This document shows positions 7,636 through 16,443 of a stretch of DNA of 21,802 bases, one piece after another (within the stretch, counting starts at the first letter, position 1; the number at the start of each line of letters is the position of its first letter). Below the pieces are notes generated by a model, which was not told the DNA's origin, did not search any database, and worked only from the letters and a program-made list of their open reading frames with translations. The position numbers and the translations under genes were made by a program. Source of the stretch: Bacillota bacterium (GTDB lineage Bacteria; Bacillota; Clostridia; Tissierellales; Peptoniphilaceae); the NCBI GenBank assembly GCA_023442495.1, contig JAEZZB010000013.1, positions 1 through 21,802 on the forward strand, given 5' to 3'.

Positions 7636-9749
7636 TGGATATAGTAAAAATTATTGCAAAAGATCTTGATATTAAAGATATTCAAGTTCAAAAAACAATT
7701 GAATTAATTGATGAAGGAAATACTATTCCCTTCATTGCTAGATATAGAAAAGAAGTTACAGATGATCTTACTGATGATGTTCTAAGAAAATTAGAAGAAA
7801 GATTAAATTATTTAAGAAATCTTGAAAAGAGAAAAGAAGAAGTAATTACTTCCATTGATAATCAAGAAAAAATGACGGATCAATTAATGGAAGCTATTCA
7901 AAAAGCAGAAACTTTGAAAGAAGTCGAAGATATTTATCGTCCTTATAAACAAAAGAAACAAACAAGAGCTACAAAAGCTAAAGAAAAAGGGCTTGAGCCA
8001 TTATCTAATTTTATTCTTACTTGGAAAGATGGAAATGGTTCAATAGAAGAAGAAGCAGATAAATATATTTCTGATGAAGTTGAAACTAGAGATGATGCTA
8101 TTCAAGGAGCTAAGGATATTTTAGCTGAATTGATTTCTGACACCACAGTATTTAGAAATATTTTAAGAAAAGATGCTAAAAGAGATGGGAAAATTATTTC
8201 TACTGAAGCAAAATATGATGAAAAAGAAGCTGAAGAAGCTAAAACATTTGAAATATATTTTGATTTTGAAGAAGAAATATCTAAAATTCCATCGCATAGA
8301 ATACTAGCAATTAATAGAGGAGAGAAATTAGGATATCTAAAGGTATCTGTTAAATTAAATGATGAAGATAATATATTCTTAATAGCTATGAGTATTAATA
8401 AAGATAAAAAATCTGAATCTTTTAAATATATTTACGAAGCAGCGGAAGATGGGTACAAAAGACTTTTATTTCCATCCGTTGAAAATGAAATAAGATCAGA
8501 ACTTACTGAAGCTGCAGATAGTCAAGCTATTGACGTTTTTGCCACAAATTTAAAACCGTATCTAATGCAAGCTCCTATTAAAGGAACTATAGTTATGGGT
8601 CTTGACCCAGGATATAGAACTGGTTGTAAGACGGTGGTTGTTTCTGAAACAGGTTCTTTATTATATGACACAGTAATATTTCCTGCAAAGCCAAAAGAAG
8701 ATATTGAAGGCTCAATTGAAATAATGAAGAATTTAATCGAAAAATACAATATTGGACTTGTTGCAATAGGAAATGGCACAGCTTCAAGAGAAACAGAAGC
8801 AGTTGTAGCTAAAATGTTATCTGAAAATACATTTAGTCACAAAGTTTACTATACAATTGTAAATGAGTCAGGGGCTTCTATTTATTCTGCGTCTAAAGTT
8901 GGTATTGAAGAATTTCCTGATAAAGATGTTACAGTAAGAGGTGCGGTTTCAATTGCTAGAAGAATACAAGATCCACTTGCTGAACTTGTAAAAATAGAGC
9001 CGAAACATATTGGTGTTGGTCAATATCAACATGATGTAAATCAAAAGCTATTAACTGAAACATTAAACAATGTAGTAGAAGATAGCGTAAATACAGTAGG
9101 TGTAAATCTTAATACAGCGTCCGCATCACTTTTAAGCTATGTTTCTGGAATTAATTCAACAGTTTCAAAAAAAATTATTGAATATAGACAAAAAAATGGA
9201 GTATTTAAGTCTAGAAAAGAATTAAAAGATGTTAAAGGACTTGGACCAAAGACATTTACACAAGCTGCAGGTTTTTTACGCATTCCGAATAGTGAAAATC
9301 CACTAGACAATACTGCGGTTCACCCTGAATCATATAAAATAGCTGAACAAATTATGGATTTAGATTTAGATAAAATCGAGACTAAAGAAACGGCTGAAAA
9401 ACTAGGAGTAGGAGAACCTACCTTAATTGATATTATTGCCGAGCTTAAAAAGCCGGGTAGGGATCCTAGAGAAGATATGCCAAAACCTATACTTAGAGCG
9501 GATGTTGTAAGTATTGATGATTTAGAAATTGGAATGGTACTTACAGGAACTGTTCGAAATGTTGTAGACTTTGGAGCTTTTGTAGATATAGGAGTAAAAA
9601 ATGATGGTTTGGTTCATATTTCAGAGATTTCAGATAAATATATAAAAAATCCTTCCGATGTAGTAAAAGTTTCAGATATAGTTAAGGTTAAAATAATAGA
9701 TATTGATAAAAACAGAAATAAAGTATCACTAAGCATGAAAGGTATATAG
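7635..9749 (+). CDS. tex: Tex-family S1 RNA-binding protein (transcription accessory protein)
   Basis: 704 residues, typical for Tex/YhgF. Order of domains: N-terminal helical Tex domain (1-200, with DEGNTIPFIARYRKE at 26-40 and the YRPYK motif at 101-105), YqgF/RNase-H-like fold (about 317-440, GLDPGYRTG at 322-330), tandem helix-hairpin-helix (about 485-560, LNTAS and GLGPKT), and S1 RNA-binding domain (632-702, GTVRNVVDFGAFVDIG). Tex binds nucleic acid and is linked to transcription and toxin or virulence-gene expression in several bacteria; its exact biochemical role is unsettled. ATG shares its A with the prfB stop codon (TAATG), so translation is probably coupled. No deviation from the family was seen. 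Confidence 0.93.
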   Translation: MDIVKIIAKDLDIKDIQVQKTIELIDEGNTIPFIARYRKEVTDDLTDDVLRKLEERLNYLRNLEKRKEEVITSIDNQEKMTDQLMEAIQKAETLKEVEDIYRPYKQKKQTRATKAKEKGLEPLSNFILTWKDGNGSIEEEADKYISDEVETRDDAIQGAKDILAELISDTTVFRNILRKDAKRDGKIISTEAKYDEKEAEEAKTFEIYFDFEEEISKIPSHRILAINRGEKLGYLKVSVKLNDEDNIFLIAMSINKDKKSESFKYIYEAAEDGYKRLLFPSVENEIRSELTEAADSQAIDVFATNLKPYLMQAPIKGTIVMGLDPGYRTGCKTVVVSETGSLLYDTVIFPAKPKEDIEGSIEIMKNLIEKYNIGLVAIGNGTASRETEAVVAKMLSENTFSHKVYYTIVNESGASIYSASKVGIEEFPDKDVTVRGAVSIARRIQDPLAELVKIEPKHIGVGQYQHDVNQKLLTETLNNVVEDSVNTVGVNLNTASASLLSYVSGINSTVSKKIIEYRQKNGVFKSRKELKDVKGLGPKTFTQAAGFLRIPNSENPLDNTAVHPESYKIAEQIMDLDLDKIETKETAEKLGVGEPTLIDIIAELKKPGRDPREDMPKPILRADVVSIDDLEIGMVLTGTVRNVVDFGAFVDIGVKNDGLVHISEISDKYIKNPSDVVKVSDIVKVKIIDIDKNRNKVSLSMKGI

Positions 9750-9751
9750 AT

Positions 9752-11437
9752 ATGAAAATGGATAAATTTTATATGCCAACATTAAAGGAAGATCCGCAAG
9801 ATGCTGAAATTGCATCACATAGACTTCTTTTAAGAGCTGGCATGATTAGAAAATCAGCATCAGGAATATATTCATATTTGCCACTAGGATATAGAGTAAT
9901 TAGAAAAATTGAAAATATTGTCAGAGAGGGAATGGATAAGTTTGGTGCTCAAGAAGTTTTAATGTCTGCTCTTCAACCTCAAGAAATTTGGGAAGAATCC
10001 GGTAGATGGTCAAAATTCGGAGAAGAGATGTTTAGATTAAAGGATAGAAATAATAGAGAATTTTGCCTTGGACCTACTGCAGAAGAGTATTTTACAACAC
10101 TTGTAAGAGATGAATTAAAATCTTATAAGCAATTACCACTAAATATTTATCAAATTCAAACAAAATATAGAGACGAAAAAAGACCAAGATTTGGTATTAA
10201 CAGAGCCCGTGAATTTACAATGAAAGATGCTTATACATTTGATAAGGATCAAAAAGGTCTTGAAGAATCATATCAAAATATGTGGAATGCTTACGAATAC
10301 ATTTTTGATAAGATAGGTCTTGATTATAGAGTGGTTGAAGGCGACAGTGGAATTATGGGAAGTGGTGTTTCTCATGAATTTGTAGCTATGGCTAAAACTG
10401 GCGAAGGTGTAGTTGTATATAGTGATGAAAGTGATTATGCAGCAACTGATGAAAAAGCCGAAGTTACATTAATAATACCCAAAAAAGAAGAAGCTTTAGA
10501 AATGGAGCTTATAGATACGCCAAATGTCAAAACAATTGAAGAATTAGCACAATTTACAGGTGAAGATAAGTCAAAATTTGCAAAAGTTATTGCAATGAAA
10601 ACAAAAGATGAAAACTTTATGATATTAATTCCAGGTCAAAGAGAACTAAATATATTAAAATTCCTTTCTCATTTCAAAATCGCTGAAAATGAAATTGAAA
10701 TGATGACAGATGAAGATATTCTAGCAATTGGGTCATATCCAGGATTTATGTCACCAATTGGACTTAAAGATATAAGAGTAATTGTAGACAAGAGAATAAC
10801 TCAGATGTCAAATTTCTATACTGGAGCAAATCAAGTAGATAAACATTTCAAAAATGTTAACTATGGCAGAGATTTTGAAGGGGAAGTAGTTGATGACTTA
10901 TTAATGGTAGAAGAGGGAGATAAAGGTCCAAATGGCGAAGAATTAAAATTTGCAAGAGGTATTGAAGTAGGTAATATATTCCAACTTGGAACAAAATATT
11001 CTGAAACATTGAATGCAAAATTTTTAGATGAAAATGGCAAGGAACAGTTCTTTGTAATGGGTTCTTATGGTATTGGTATAACAAGAACTGTTACTGCGGT
11101 TATAGAACAAAATTATGATGAAGATGGTATTATTTGGCCTGAATCCATTGCCCCTTATAAAGTAATTATTACGATTGTTAAAACTGGCGATGAAGATCAA
11201 GAAAAACTTGCTAATAAAATCTATGATGAGCTTATGAATTCAGGTGTTGAAGTGCTATTAGATAATAGAAAAGAAAGACCTGGTGTTAAGTTTAAAGATA
11301 GAGATTTAATTGGGATACCACACAGAATTACAGTCGGACGTGAAGCTAAAGATGGAATAGTTGAGTATTCTACAAGAAAAGATAAGGAAAATGTAAGACT
11401 TAATTTTGAAGAAATTATCCAAAAATTTAAATATTAA
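9752..11437 (+). CDS. proS: Prolyl-tRNA synthetase, bacterial type with editing domain
   Basis: 561 residues. It charges tRNA-Pro with proline. The class II motifs are clear: motif 1 region around LRAGMIRKSASGIYSYLP, motif 2 around TKYRDEKRPRFGINRAREF, and motif 3 GSYGIGITRT. The INS editing insert sits between motifs 2 and 3 (about residues 225-400, with KVIAMKTKDENFMILIPG), so this is the bacterial long form, able to hydrolyse mischarged Ala-tRNA-Pro. The C-terminal anticodon-binding domain follows (YKVIITIV..., VLLDNRKERPGVKFKD). Start ATG 9752 is two bases after the tex stop, with AAAGG inside the end of tex as a modest ribosome binding site. It is the last gene of the operon. Confidence 0.95.
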   Translation: MKMDKFYMPTLKEDPQDAEIASHRLLLRAGMIRKSASGIYSYLPLGYRVIRKIENIVREGMDKFGAQEVLMSALQPQEIWEESGRWSKFGEEMFRLKDRNNREFCLGPTAEEYFTTLVRDELKSYKQLPLNIYQIQTKYRDEKRPRFGINRAREFTMKDAYTFDKDQKGLEESYQNMWNAYEYIFDKIGLDYRVVEGDSGIMGSGVSHEFVAMAKTGEGVVVYSDESDYAATDEKAEVTLIIPKKEEALEMELIDTPNVKTIEELAQFTGEDKSKFAKVIAMKTKDENFMILIPGQRELNILKFLSHFKIAENEIEMMTDEDILAIGSYPGFMSPIGLKDIRVIVDKRITQMSNFYTGANQVDKHFKNVNYGRDFEGEVVDDLLMVEEGDKGPNGEELKFARGIEVGNIFQLGTKYSETLNAKFLDENGKEQFFVMGSYGIGITRTVTAVIEQNYDEDGIIWPESIAPYKVIITIVKTGDEDQEKLANKIYDELMNSGVEVLLDNRKERPGVKFKDRDLIGIPHRITVGREAKDGIVEYSTRKDKENVRLNFEEIIQKFKY

Positions 11438-11461
11438 AAAAAAGACTTATATTCAAAAGAG

Positions 11462-11496
11462 CGAATAATAATACATTATCTTATTATTCGTTTTTT
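11462..11496 (+). terminator. Intrinsic terminator after proS
   Basis: Perfect 10-bp stem CGAATAATAA / TTATTATTCG (11462-11471, 11481-11490), 9-base loop, then TTTTTT. It ends the pgeF-proS operon. Confidence 0.85.
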
Positions 11497-11643
11497 ATTT
11501 GTATAAATAAATATCAATCTACAAAATAAGTATTTATCAAGATAAAAACAAAGGTTAAGAAATGGTTACAAAATAATATTTAATGTATATTTTAATATTG
11601 GTTTTAATTTATAAAAAAATTTTGATAAATAAAATAAAAAAAA

Positions 11644-11672
11644 TTGACTTTTCGTAATAATTTTCTTATAAT
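11644..11672 (+). promoter_or_regulatory. Sigma-A promoter of oppA
   Basis: TTGACT (11644-11649), exactly 17 bases, TATAAT (11667-11672): the closest match to consensus in the window. This fits the high expression expected of a binding lipoprotein. The upstream gap to the proS terminator is AT-rich and shows no other convincing site. Confidence 0.8.
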
Positions 11673-11723
11673 CTAAACAATATAGAAAATTCAATTATGA
11701 ATTCTCTAAAAATAGGAGGGATT

Positions 11724-13778
11724 ATGAGAAATTCTAAAAGATTACTAGCATTATTACTAGCTTTAGTAATGGTGTTTTTAGTAGCTTGTGGACCATCAAA
11801 TAATGGTGGAAATACAAGTAAAGAAACTAGCGGAGAAACAGGTGGATCAACTGCAAAAGAAACAAATTCTGAAACACCATCAGATGTTACATATGTTGAT
11901 TCATTAACAGTTCCTGGAACTAATGCATTAGAAACTATGGACTATGTTTTAACAAATAAATCAGCAGACCACGCTTTTAATGCTAACTTTATCGATGGAC
12001 TTATCGAAAATGATAGATTAGGTAATTTAGTACCATCTGTAGCAGAATCATGGGAAACAAATGAAGATAAAACAGTATGGACATTTAAATTAAAACAAGG
12101 TATTAAATGGGCAACATATGATGGACAAGAATACGCTGAAGTAACTGCACAAGATTTCTTAACTGGATTAAGACATGCTGCGGAATTTAATTCAGGTGTA
12201 TCATGGTTAGGACAAGGTGTAATAAAAGGATATGAAGAATATCTAAAATCAGATTTCTCAGATGCAGAATTTGAAAAAGTAGGTGTTAAAGCATTAGATG
12301 AATATACAGTAGAATATACATTAGAAACTCCAACACCATTCTTTGGTGACTATGCAACATACAACCTATTATTACCAATCAACAAAGATTTCCTAGAATC
12401 TAAAGGTGCAGGTTGTAAATTAGGTGCGCCAAACAAAGAAGACTGTACATTTGGTTCAACAACACCAGATTCAATTCTTTATAATGGTGCATATGTACTT
12501 GCAACATATGACCAAAAATCATCAATCGTTTTAAAAGCTAACGAATTATATTGGGATGCAGAAAATGTATTCTTAAAGACAGTAACAGAAGTATATGATG
12601 ATGGATCAGATCCATACTCAATTAAAACTGGATTTGAACAAGGAACATACCCACAAATGGTATTAAGACCAACATGGGAAGATTATGAATCAGTAAGAAA
12701 ACAATATGAAGAATATGTAAGACCTTCATTACCAGAATCTTCAACATTTGGTATAACAATGAACTTCAACAGACAAAGTTTTGAAGAAACTGGTTATGCA
12801 AGTGATGAAACATTAAGAGAGCAAACAAAAGCAGCATTACAAAACTTAAACTTTAGAAAAGCTTTAAGAGCAGCATTTGACAGACAATCATACTTAGAAA
12901 TAGGTGCTCCAAAACATATAGCTGCAGAATCAAAGAGAAATATTTATAACTATCCAAATGCAGGTACAAAATCTGATGGTACATTATACTTCGATTCAGT
13001 AACTGCGCACTATAATGAAGATACAGGTGAAAATGTTGACTTAAACGATGGTCAAGAACCATTCTTTGGTAAAGAAAATGCTTTAGCATTTATTGAAAAA
13101 GCTAAAGAAGAAGGTATAGTATTCCCAGTTAACTTAGACCTTATCACAATTGAAACAAGGGATACATTAGTTAAACAAGCAAACTCATTCAAACATTCTG
13201 TTGAAGCAAATTCAGATGGACAAATAATCGTTCATGTAGTATTAGCTCCTGAAGATGTAGTTTATGGTGTAACATACTATAATGAAGACCCAGCAGCAGC
13301 TGATTACGATATTTCAACATTTACAGGATGGGCTCCAGACTACTCAGATCCAAAATCATTTGCTGAAACAATGTCACCAACAGTTGGTTCATTGATGACA
13401 AGTTTAGGATTAGGTAGAGAAGATAAAGAAGGAAATGTTGAAGATTTAGAAATTAAGCAAAATCTTGGTTTAATGGAATATGAAGAATTATATCAAGCAG
13501 CTCAAAAAGAAACATCTGATTTCGATAAAAGATATGATTTATTTGCAAAAGCTGATGCTAAGATAATAGAAAATGTACTATACATTCCAACACAAATGAG
13601 AACAATACAAGAATTGGTATCTAAGATGGAACCATTTACTCGTATGTATTCACAAGTAGGTATCAGAGAATATTCATACAAGAAGTTGAAATTAAGAGAT
13701 TCTTTAGTAACAGCTGAAGAATATAATGCAGCATATGATGCTTGGATGAAAGAAAGAGCAGAAGCAGCTTCAAATTAA
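11724..13778 (+). CDS. oppA: Oligopeptide-binding lipoprotein (OppA/AmiA/AliA type, SBP_bac_5)
   Basis: 684 residues from ATG 11724. I prefer this start over ATG 11697 because AGGAGGG (11714-11720) lies just before it, and it gives a clean lipoprotein signal: MRNSKR, hydrophobic core, lipobox LVAC with Cys22. A Gly/Ser/Thr-rich tether follows. The body is a family 5 solute-binding protein. Segments such as DGQEYAEVTAQDF, LYNGAYVL and the C-terminal LVTAEEYNAAYDAWMKERAE recall streptococcal AmiA/AliA from memory. It captures peptides outside the cell for the OppBCDF importer downstream. A cysteine pair, C231 and C241 (GAGCKLGAPNKEDCTFG), is unusual for a Gram-positive lipoprotein and may form a disulfide. 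It has its own promoter and terminator, so it can be made in excess over the permease. Confidence 0.92.
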   Translation: MRNSKRLLALLLALVMVFLVACGPSNNGGNTSKETSGETGGSTAKETNSETPSDVTYVDSLTVPGTNALETMDYVLTNKSADHAFNANFIDGLIENDRLGNLVPSVAESWETNEDKTVWTFKLKQGIKWATYDGQEYAEVTAQDFLTGLRHAAEFNSGVSWLGQGVIKGYEEYLKSDFSDAEFEKVGVKALDEYTVEYTLETPTPFFGDYATYNLLLPINKDFLESKGAGCKLGAPNKEDCTFGSTTPDSILYNGAYVLATYDQKSSIVLKANELYWDAENVFLKTVTEVYDDGSDPYSIKTGFEQGTYPQMVLRPTWEDYESVRKQYEEYVRPSLPESSTFGITMNFNRQSFEETGYASDETLREQTKAALQNLNFRKALRAAFDRQSYLEIGAPKHIAAESKRNIYNYPNAGTKSDGTLYFDSVTAHYNEDTGENVDLNDGQEPFFGKENALAFIEKAKEEGIVFPVNLDLITIETRDTLVKQANSFKHSVEANSDGQIIVHVVLAPEDVVYGVTYYNEDPAAADYDISTFTGWAPDYSDPKSFAETMSPTVGSLMTSLGLGREDKEGNVEDLEIKQNLGLMEYEELYQAAQKETSDFDKRYDLFAKADAKIIENVLYIPTQMRTIQELVSKMEPFTRMYSQVGIREYSYKKLKLRDSLVTAEEYNAAYDAWMKERAEAASN

Positions 13779-13792
13779 AATTTGATTTAATG

Positions 13793-13827
13793 TAGAGGTT
13801 GAAAGAAATTTCAACCTCTATTTTATT
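13793..13827 (+). terminator. Intrinsic terminator between oppA and oppB
   Basis: Perfect 12-bp stem TAGAGGTTGAAA / TTTCAACCTCTA (13793-13804, 13809-13820) with a GAAA tetraloop, then TTTTATT. The tail is broken by one A, so some read-through into oppB is possible. Confidence 0.85.
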
Positions 13828-13862
13828 AATTATAGTTATATTAGTAATTGATAGTTTCTACA

Positions 13863-13884
13863 ATTTTGCAATTTCTTGCAAAAA
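13863..13884. promoter_or_regulatory. Inverted repeat upstream of the oppB promoter, candidate operator
   Basis: TTTTGCA (13864-13870) and TGCAAAA (13877-13883) are perfect inverted 7-mers six bases apart. They lie about 26 bases upstream of the -35 box of oppB. A dimeric regulator could bind here; no regulator can be named. Confidence 0.3.
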
Positions 13885-13909
13885 TGTAAAAGTTATCAAT
13901 GATTTTTAT

Positions 13910-13938
13910 TTGATTACAGAGTGAAATTATAATATAAT
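13910..13938 (+). promoter_or_regulatory. Sigma-A promoter of oppBCDF
   Basis: TTGATT (13910-13915), 17 bases, TATAAT (13933-13938). The ribosome binding site AAGGAG (13972-13977) follows. This promoter lets permease and ATPase genes be expressed apart from oppA. Confidence 0.75.
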
Positions 13939-13985
13939 GATAGCTATAATTATATCTTTAATATGAGATAGAAGGAGAAAATGAG

Positions 13986-15482
13986 ATGAAAAAATATATA
14001 TGGCTTAGAGTTATAAAGTCAATTATTTCTATATTTCTAGTAACAGCTATAGTAATCGCTATGGTATTTACAATGATTAATAGAAATGATGTTTTCAAAA
14101 ACGACCAAACCTTTAGAAAATTAAAAGGTAACGCTAAGACAGAATATAGATACAACACTCTGGAAAGTTTAGGTTATTTAGACAAAATAAACTTAGGAGA
14201 AATGTGCTCTATAGAAGAAGTAGATAAAGCATCTTGTTTAGATGTAGAATCAGAAGATTATGCAAAAGCAGAAGCTTATTGGCAAGACAAAGGTTATACG
14301 GTATATACATACACAGCAGTAGGTGATGACCTAACAGGTTCTAAATATGCTACAAGAGATTATTCAGTAGCAGAATTAGTTTATAAATATTTTAGTAAAT
14401 TATTTGATTTTGATCATCCTAATAAAATACAAGATCCAAACAATCCTGATCTAGATAATAATAGAGGGTATTATTTTGGGACAGATTTTAATGGAGTTCC
14501 AGCTTTAATGTGTAATGGTTGTGAATACAAGTATCAAATTTATTTTAATGCAAAATTCCCATTCATACATGGTCATATTTTAAGCTTAAACTTTGGGAAC
14601 TCATATCCAACAAGTCCAGGTATTTCAACAATGAATGTTATATCTAGTGGACAAGGATCACAAGTTCGTAAAGAACAAGAATATGAAACTGGTGAAGTTA
14701 TCAATTCAGCTGATGATAGACATACATTAAGATATAAATATTTAACAGACCATTTAGATCAAAGAAAATACGTAGATAATTATGCTACAGTAGATTTAAA
14801 AACTGATGCACCATCAATGATTGGCACATCATATCTATTTGGTATTATATCATTGGTATTTGCTTATGTATTAGGCTTACCTTGGGGTGTTGCTATGGCA
14901 AGAAATAAAGATAAATTAACTGATAAAATAGGTATCTTATTTATCAATTTATCTATAGCCATACCTTCACTAGCTTTAATATTCTTCTTAAAATATATCG
15001 GTTCTCTATTTGGATTACCAGATAAATTCCCACAATTTGGGGCAGGGAATATTAAATCTTACATTATGCCAATTATAGTTATGACAATTATAAGTATGCC
15101 TGGTTTAATGACTTGGATTAGAAGATATATGATAGACCAATCTTCATCTGATTATGTTAAATTTGCAAAAGCGAAAGGTTTATCAAGATCAGAAATTTCA
15201 AGAAATCATATATTAAAGAATGCGATTATTCCGATAGTTAATGGGATTCCAGCATCAATAGTACTACAAATAAGTGGGGCTATTTATACAGAAACGATAT
15301 TTGCAATCCCTGGTATGGGTAAGATGTTACCTGATGCAATTAAATCGGTTAATAATAATATGATTATTACATTGACATTTATATTTACGGCATTGTCAAT
15401 ATTTTCGCTATTCGCTGGTGACTTATTGTTGACATGGGTCGACCCGCGTATTTCACTCAATGCTAAGAAAGGAGACATCTAA
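13986..15482 (+). CDS. oppB: Oligopeptide ABC transporter permease OppB (AmiC type with large external domain)
   Basis: 498 residues. The usual OppB has about 310; this is the long Ami form, as in streptococcal AmiC, by memory of its length and ends. One membrane helix (about 11-32) is followed by a large region, about 33-275, expected outside the cell, then the five-helix permease core (about 278-485). The EAA loop that docks the ATPase is at about 393-418 (FAKAKGLSRSEISRNHILKN), and the core ends with GDLLLTWVDPRI. The external domain holds four cysteines: C74, C84 and a CNGC motif at 176-179. Start ATG 13986 follows AAGGAG with 8-base spacing; an earlier ATG (13981) runs straight into TGA. 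The stop overlaps the start of oppC (TAATG). Confidence 0.92.
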   Translation: MKKYIWLRVIKSIISIFLVTAIVIAMVFTMINRNDVFKNDQTFRKLKGNAKTEYRYNTLESLGYLDKINLGEMCSIEEVDKASCLDVESEDYAKAEAYWQDKGYTVYTYTAVGDDLTGSKYATRDYSVAELVYKYFSKLFDFDHPNKIQDPNNPDLDNNRGYYFGTDFNGVPALMCNGCEYKYQIYFNAKFPFIHGHILSLNFGNSYPTSPGISTMNVISSGQGSQVRKEQEYETGEVINSADDRHTLRYKYLTDHLDQRKYVDNYATVDLKTDAPSMIGTSYLFGIISLVFAYVLGLPWGVAMARNKDKLTDKIGILFINLSIAIPSLALIFFLKYIGSLFGLPDKFPQFGAGNIKSYIMPIIVMTIISMPGLMTWIRRYMIDQSSSDYVKFAKAKGLSRSEISRNHILKNAIIPIVNGIPASIVLQISGAIYTETIFAIPGMGKMLPDAIKSVNNNMIITLTFIFTALSIFSLFAGDLLLTWVDPRISLNAKKGDI

Positions 15483-16435
15483 TGACAGAAGATAAATTAG
15501 AAAAAGATATTGAATTATCTGATGATTTGTTTGAGTTTGTCCAAGTTGATGACAAAGCTTCTGAAAAAATAGCTTCTCCTGAATATTCTTATTGGGGATC
15601 AGTATTTAGAAAATTCTTTTCTTCAAAAGTTGCTGTATTCATGTTAGTCGTATTGCTGGCAGTACTTGCATTTGCTTTTATACAACCAATATTTTCAGGA
15701 TTTGATAATTTAAATACATCAAATATAAATGATCCGTCAATGAGATTTTTGAGACCAAGTTGGCAACATCCATTTGGTACAGATGATGTTGGTAGATCAG
15801 TATTTGACTTAGTATGGGCTGGAGCGCGTACTTCACTATCAATTTCATTTATAACTACATTTATTACAATGACCCTTGGTATTATAGTAGGAACGATTTG
15901 GGGATTTAATAAGAGATTAGACTTTTACTTAATGGACATTTATAATGTTGTATCAAATATTCCTTATACACTTATTGTAATGATTCTTTCATATACATTA
16001 GGTGCAGGGGTTCCACAACTTATATTTGCGCTATCAGCTACTTCATGGATTGGGGTTGCATACTTCATGAGAGTTCAAGTAATGATTATTCGTGATAGAG
16101 AATATAATATGGCTTCAAAGGTATTGGGTTCTTCTACAATGAAGATAATTATTCACAATATCTTACCTCAACTTATATCTATCATAGTTACATCAGCTTC
16201 AACACGTATGCCGGCTTATGTATCTACAGAAGTCTTCTTAGGATATATAGGACTTGGTTTAACTCAATCTGTAGCTTCATTGGGTAGAACGATACAAGGA
16301 CATTCACAATACATGCAATCTGCTACCTATTTATTCATAATACCGGTTGCAGTCCTTGCAGTAATTACAGTTTCATTTTATATAGTAGGTCAAAAGCTTG
16401 CTGATGCGAGTGATCCAAGAAATCACGGAATATAG
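15482..16435 (+). CDS. oppC: Oligopeptide ABC transporter permease OppC (AmiD type)
   Basis: 317 residues. The cytoplasmic N-terminus (1-48, rich in Asp and Glu) leads to a first membrane helix (about 50-70). The OppC hallmark HPFGTDDVGRSVF is at 96-108, followed by a five-helix permease core and an EAA loop at about 208-230 (YNMASKVLGSSTMKIIIHN). It ends DPRNHGI. It pairs with OppB to form the peptide channel. ATG lies in the TAATG overlap with oppB, and AAGGAGA sits at the end of oppB; nine bases separate it from oppD. Nothing departs from the family. Confidence 0.92.
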   Translation: MTEDKLEKDIELSDDLFEFVQVDDKASEKIASPEYSYWGSVFRKFFSSKVAVFMLVVLLAVLAFAFIQPIFSGFDNLNTSNINDPSMRFLRPSWQHPFGTDDVGRSVFDLVWAGARTSLSISFITTFITMTLGIIVGTIWGFNKRLDFYLMDIYNVVSNIPYTLIVMILSYTLGAGVPQLIFALSATSWIGVAYFMRVQVMIIRDREYNMASKVLGSSTMKIIIHNILPQLISIIVTSASTRMPAYVSTEVFLGYIGLGLTQSVASLGRTIQGHSQYMQSATYLFIIPVAVLAVITVSFYIVGQKLADASDPRNHGI

Positions 16436-16443
16436 GAGGAATT

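Noticed and set aside
11673..11695. Possible CodY box after the oppA -10 element
   Set aside because: The best 15-mer has about five mismatches to AATTTTCWGAAAATT, which is chance level in sequence this AT-rich.
11697..11723. Upstream ATG for oppA
   Set aside because: It adds nine polar residues before the lipoprotein signal and lies before AGGAGGG; ATG 11724 fits both the ribosome binding site and the signal peptide.
13981..13988. ATG just before oppB
   Set aside because: It gives only two codons before TGA; too short to be a leader of note.
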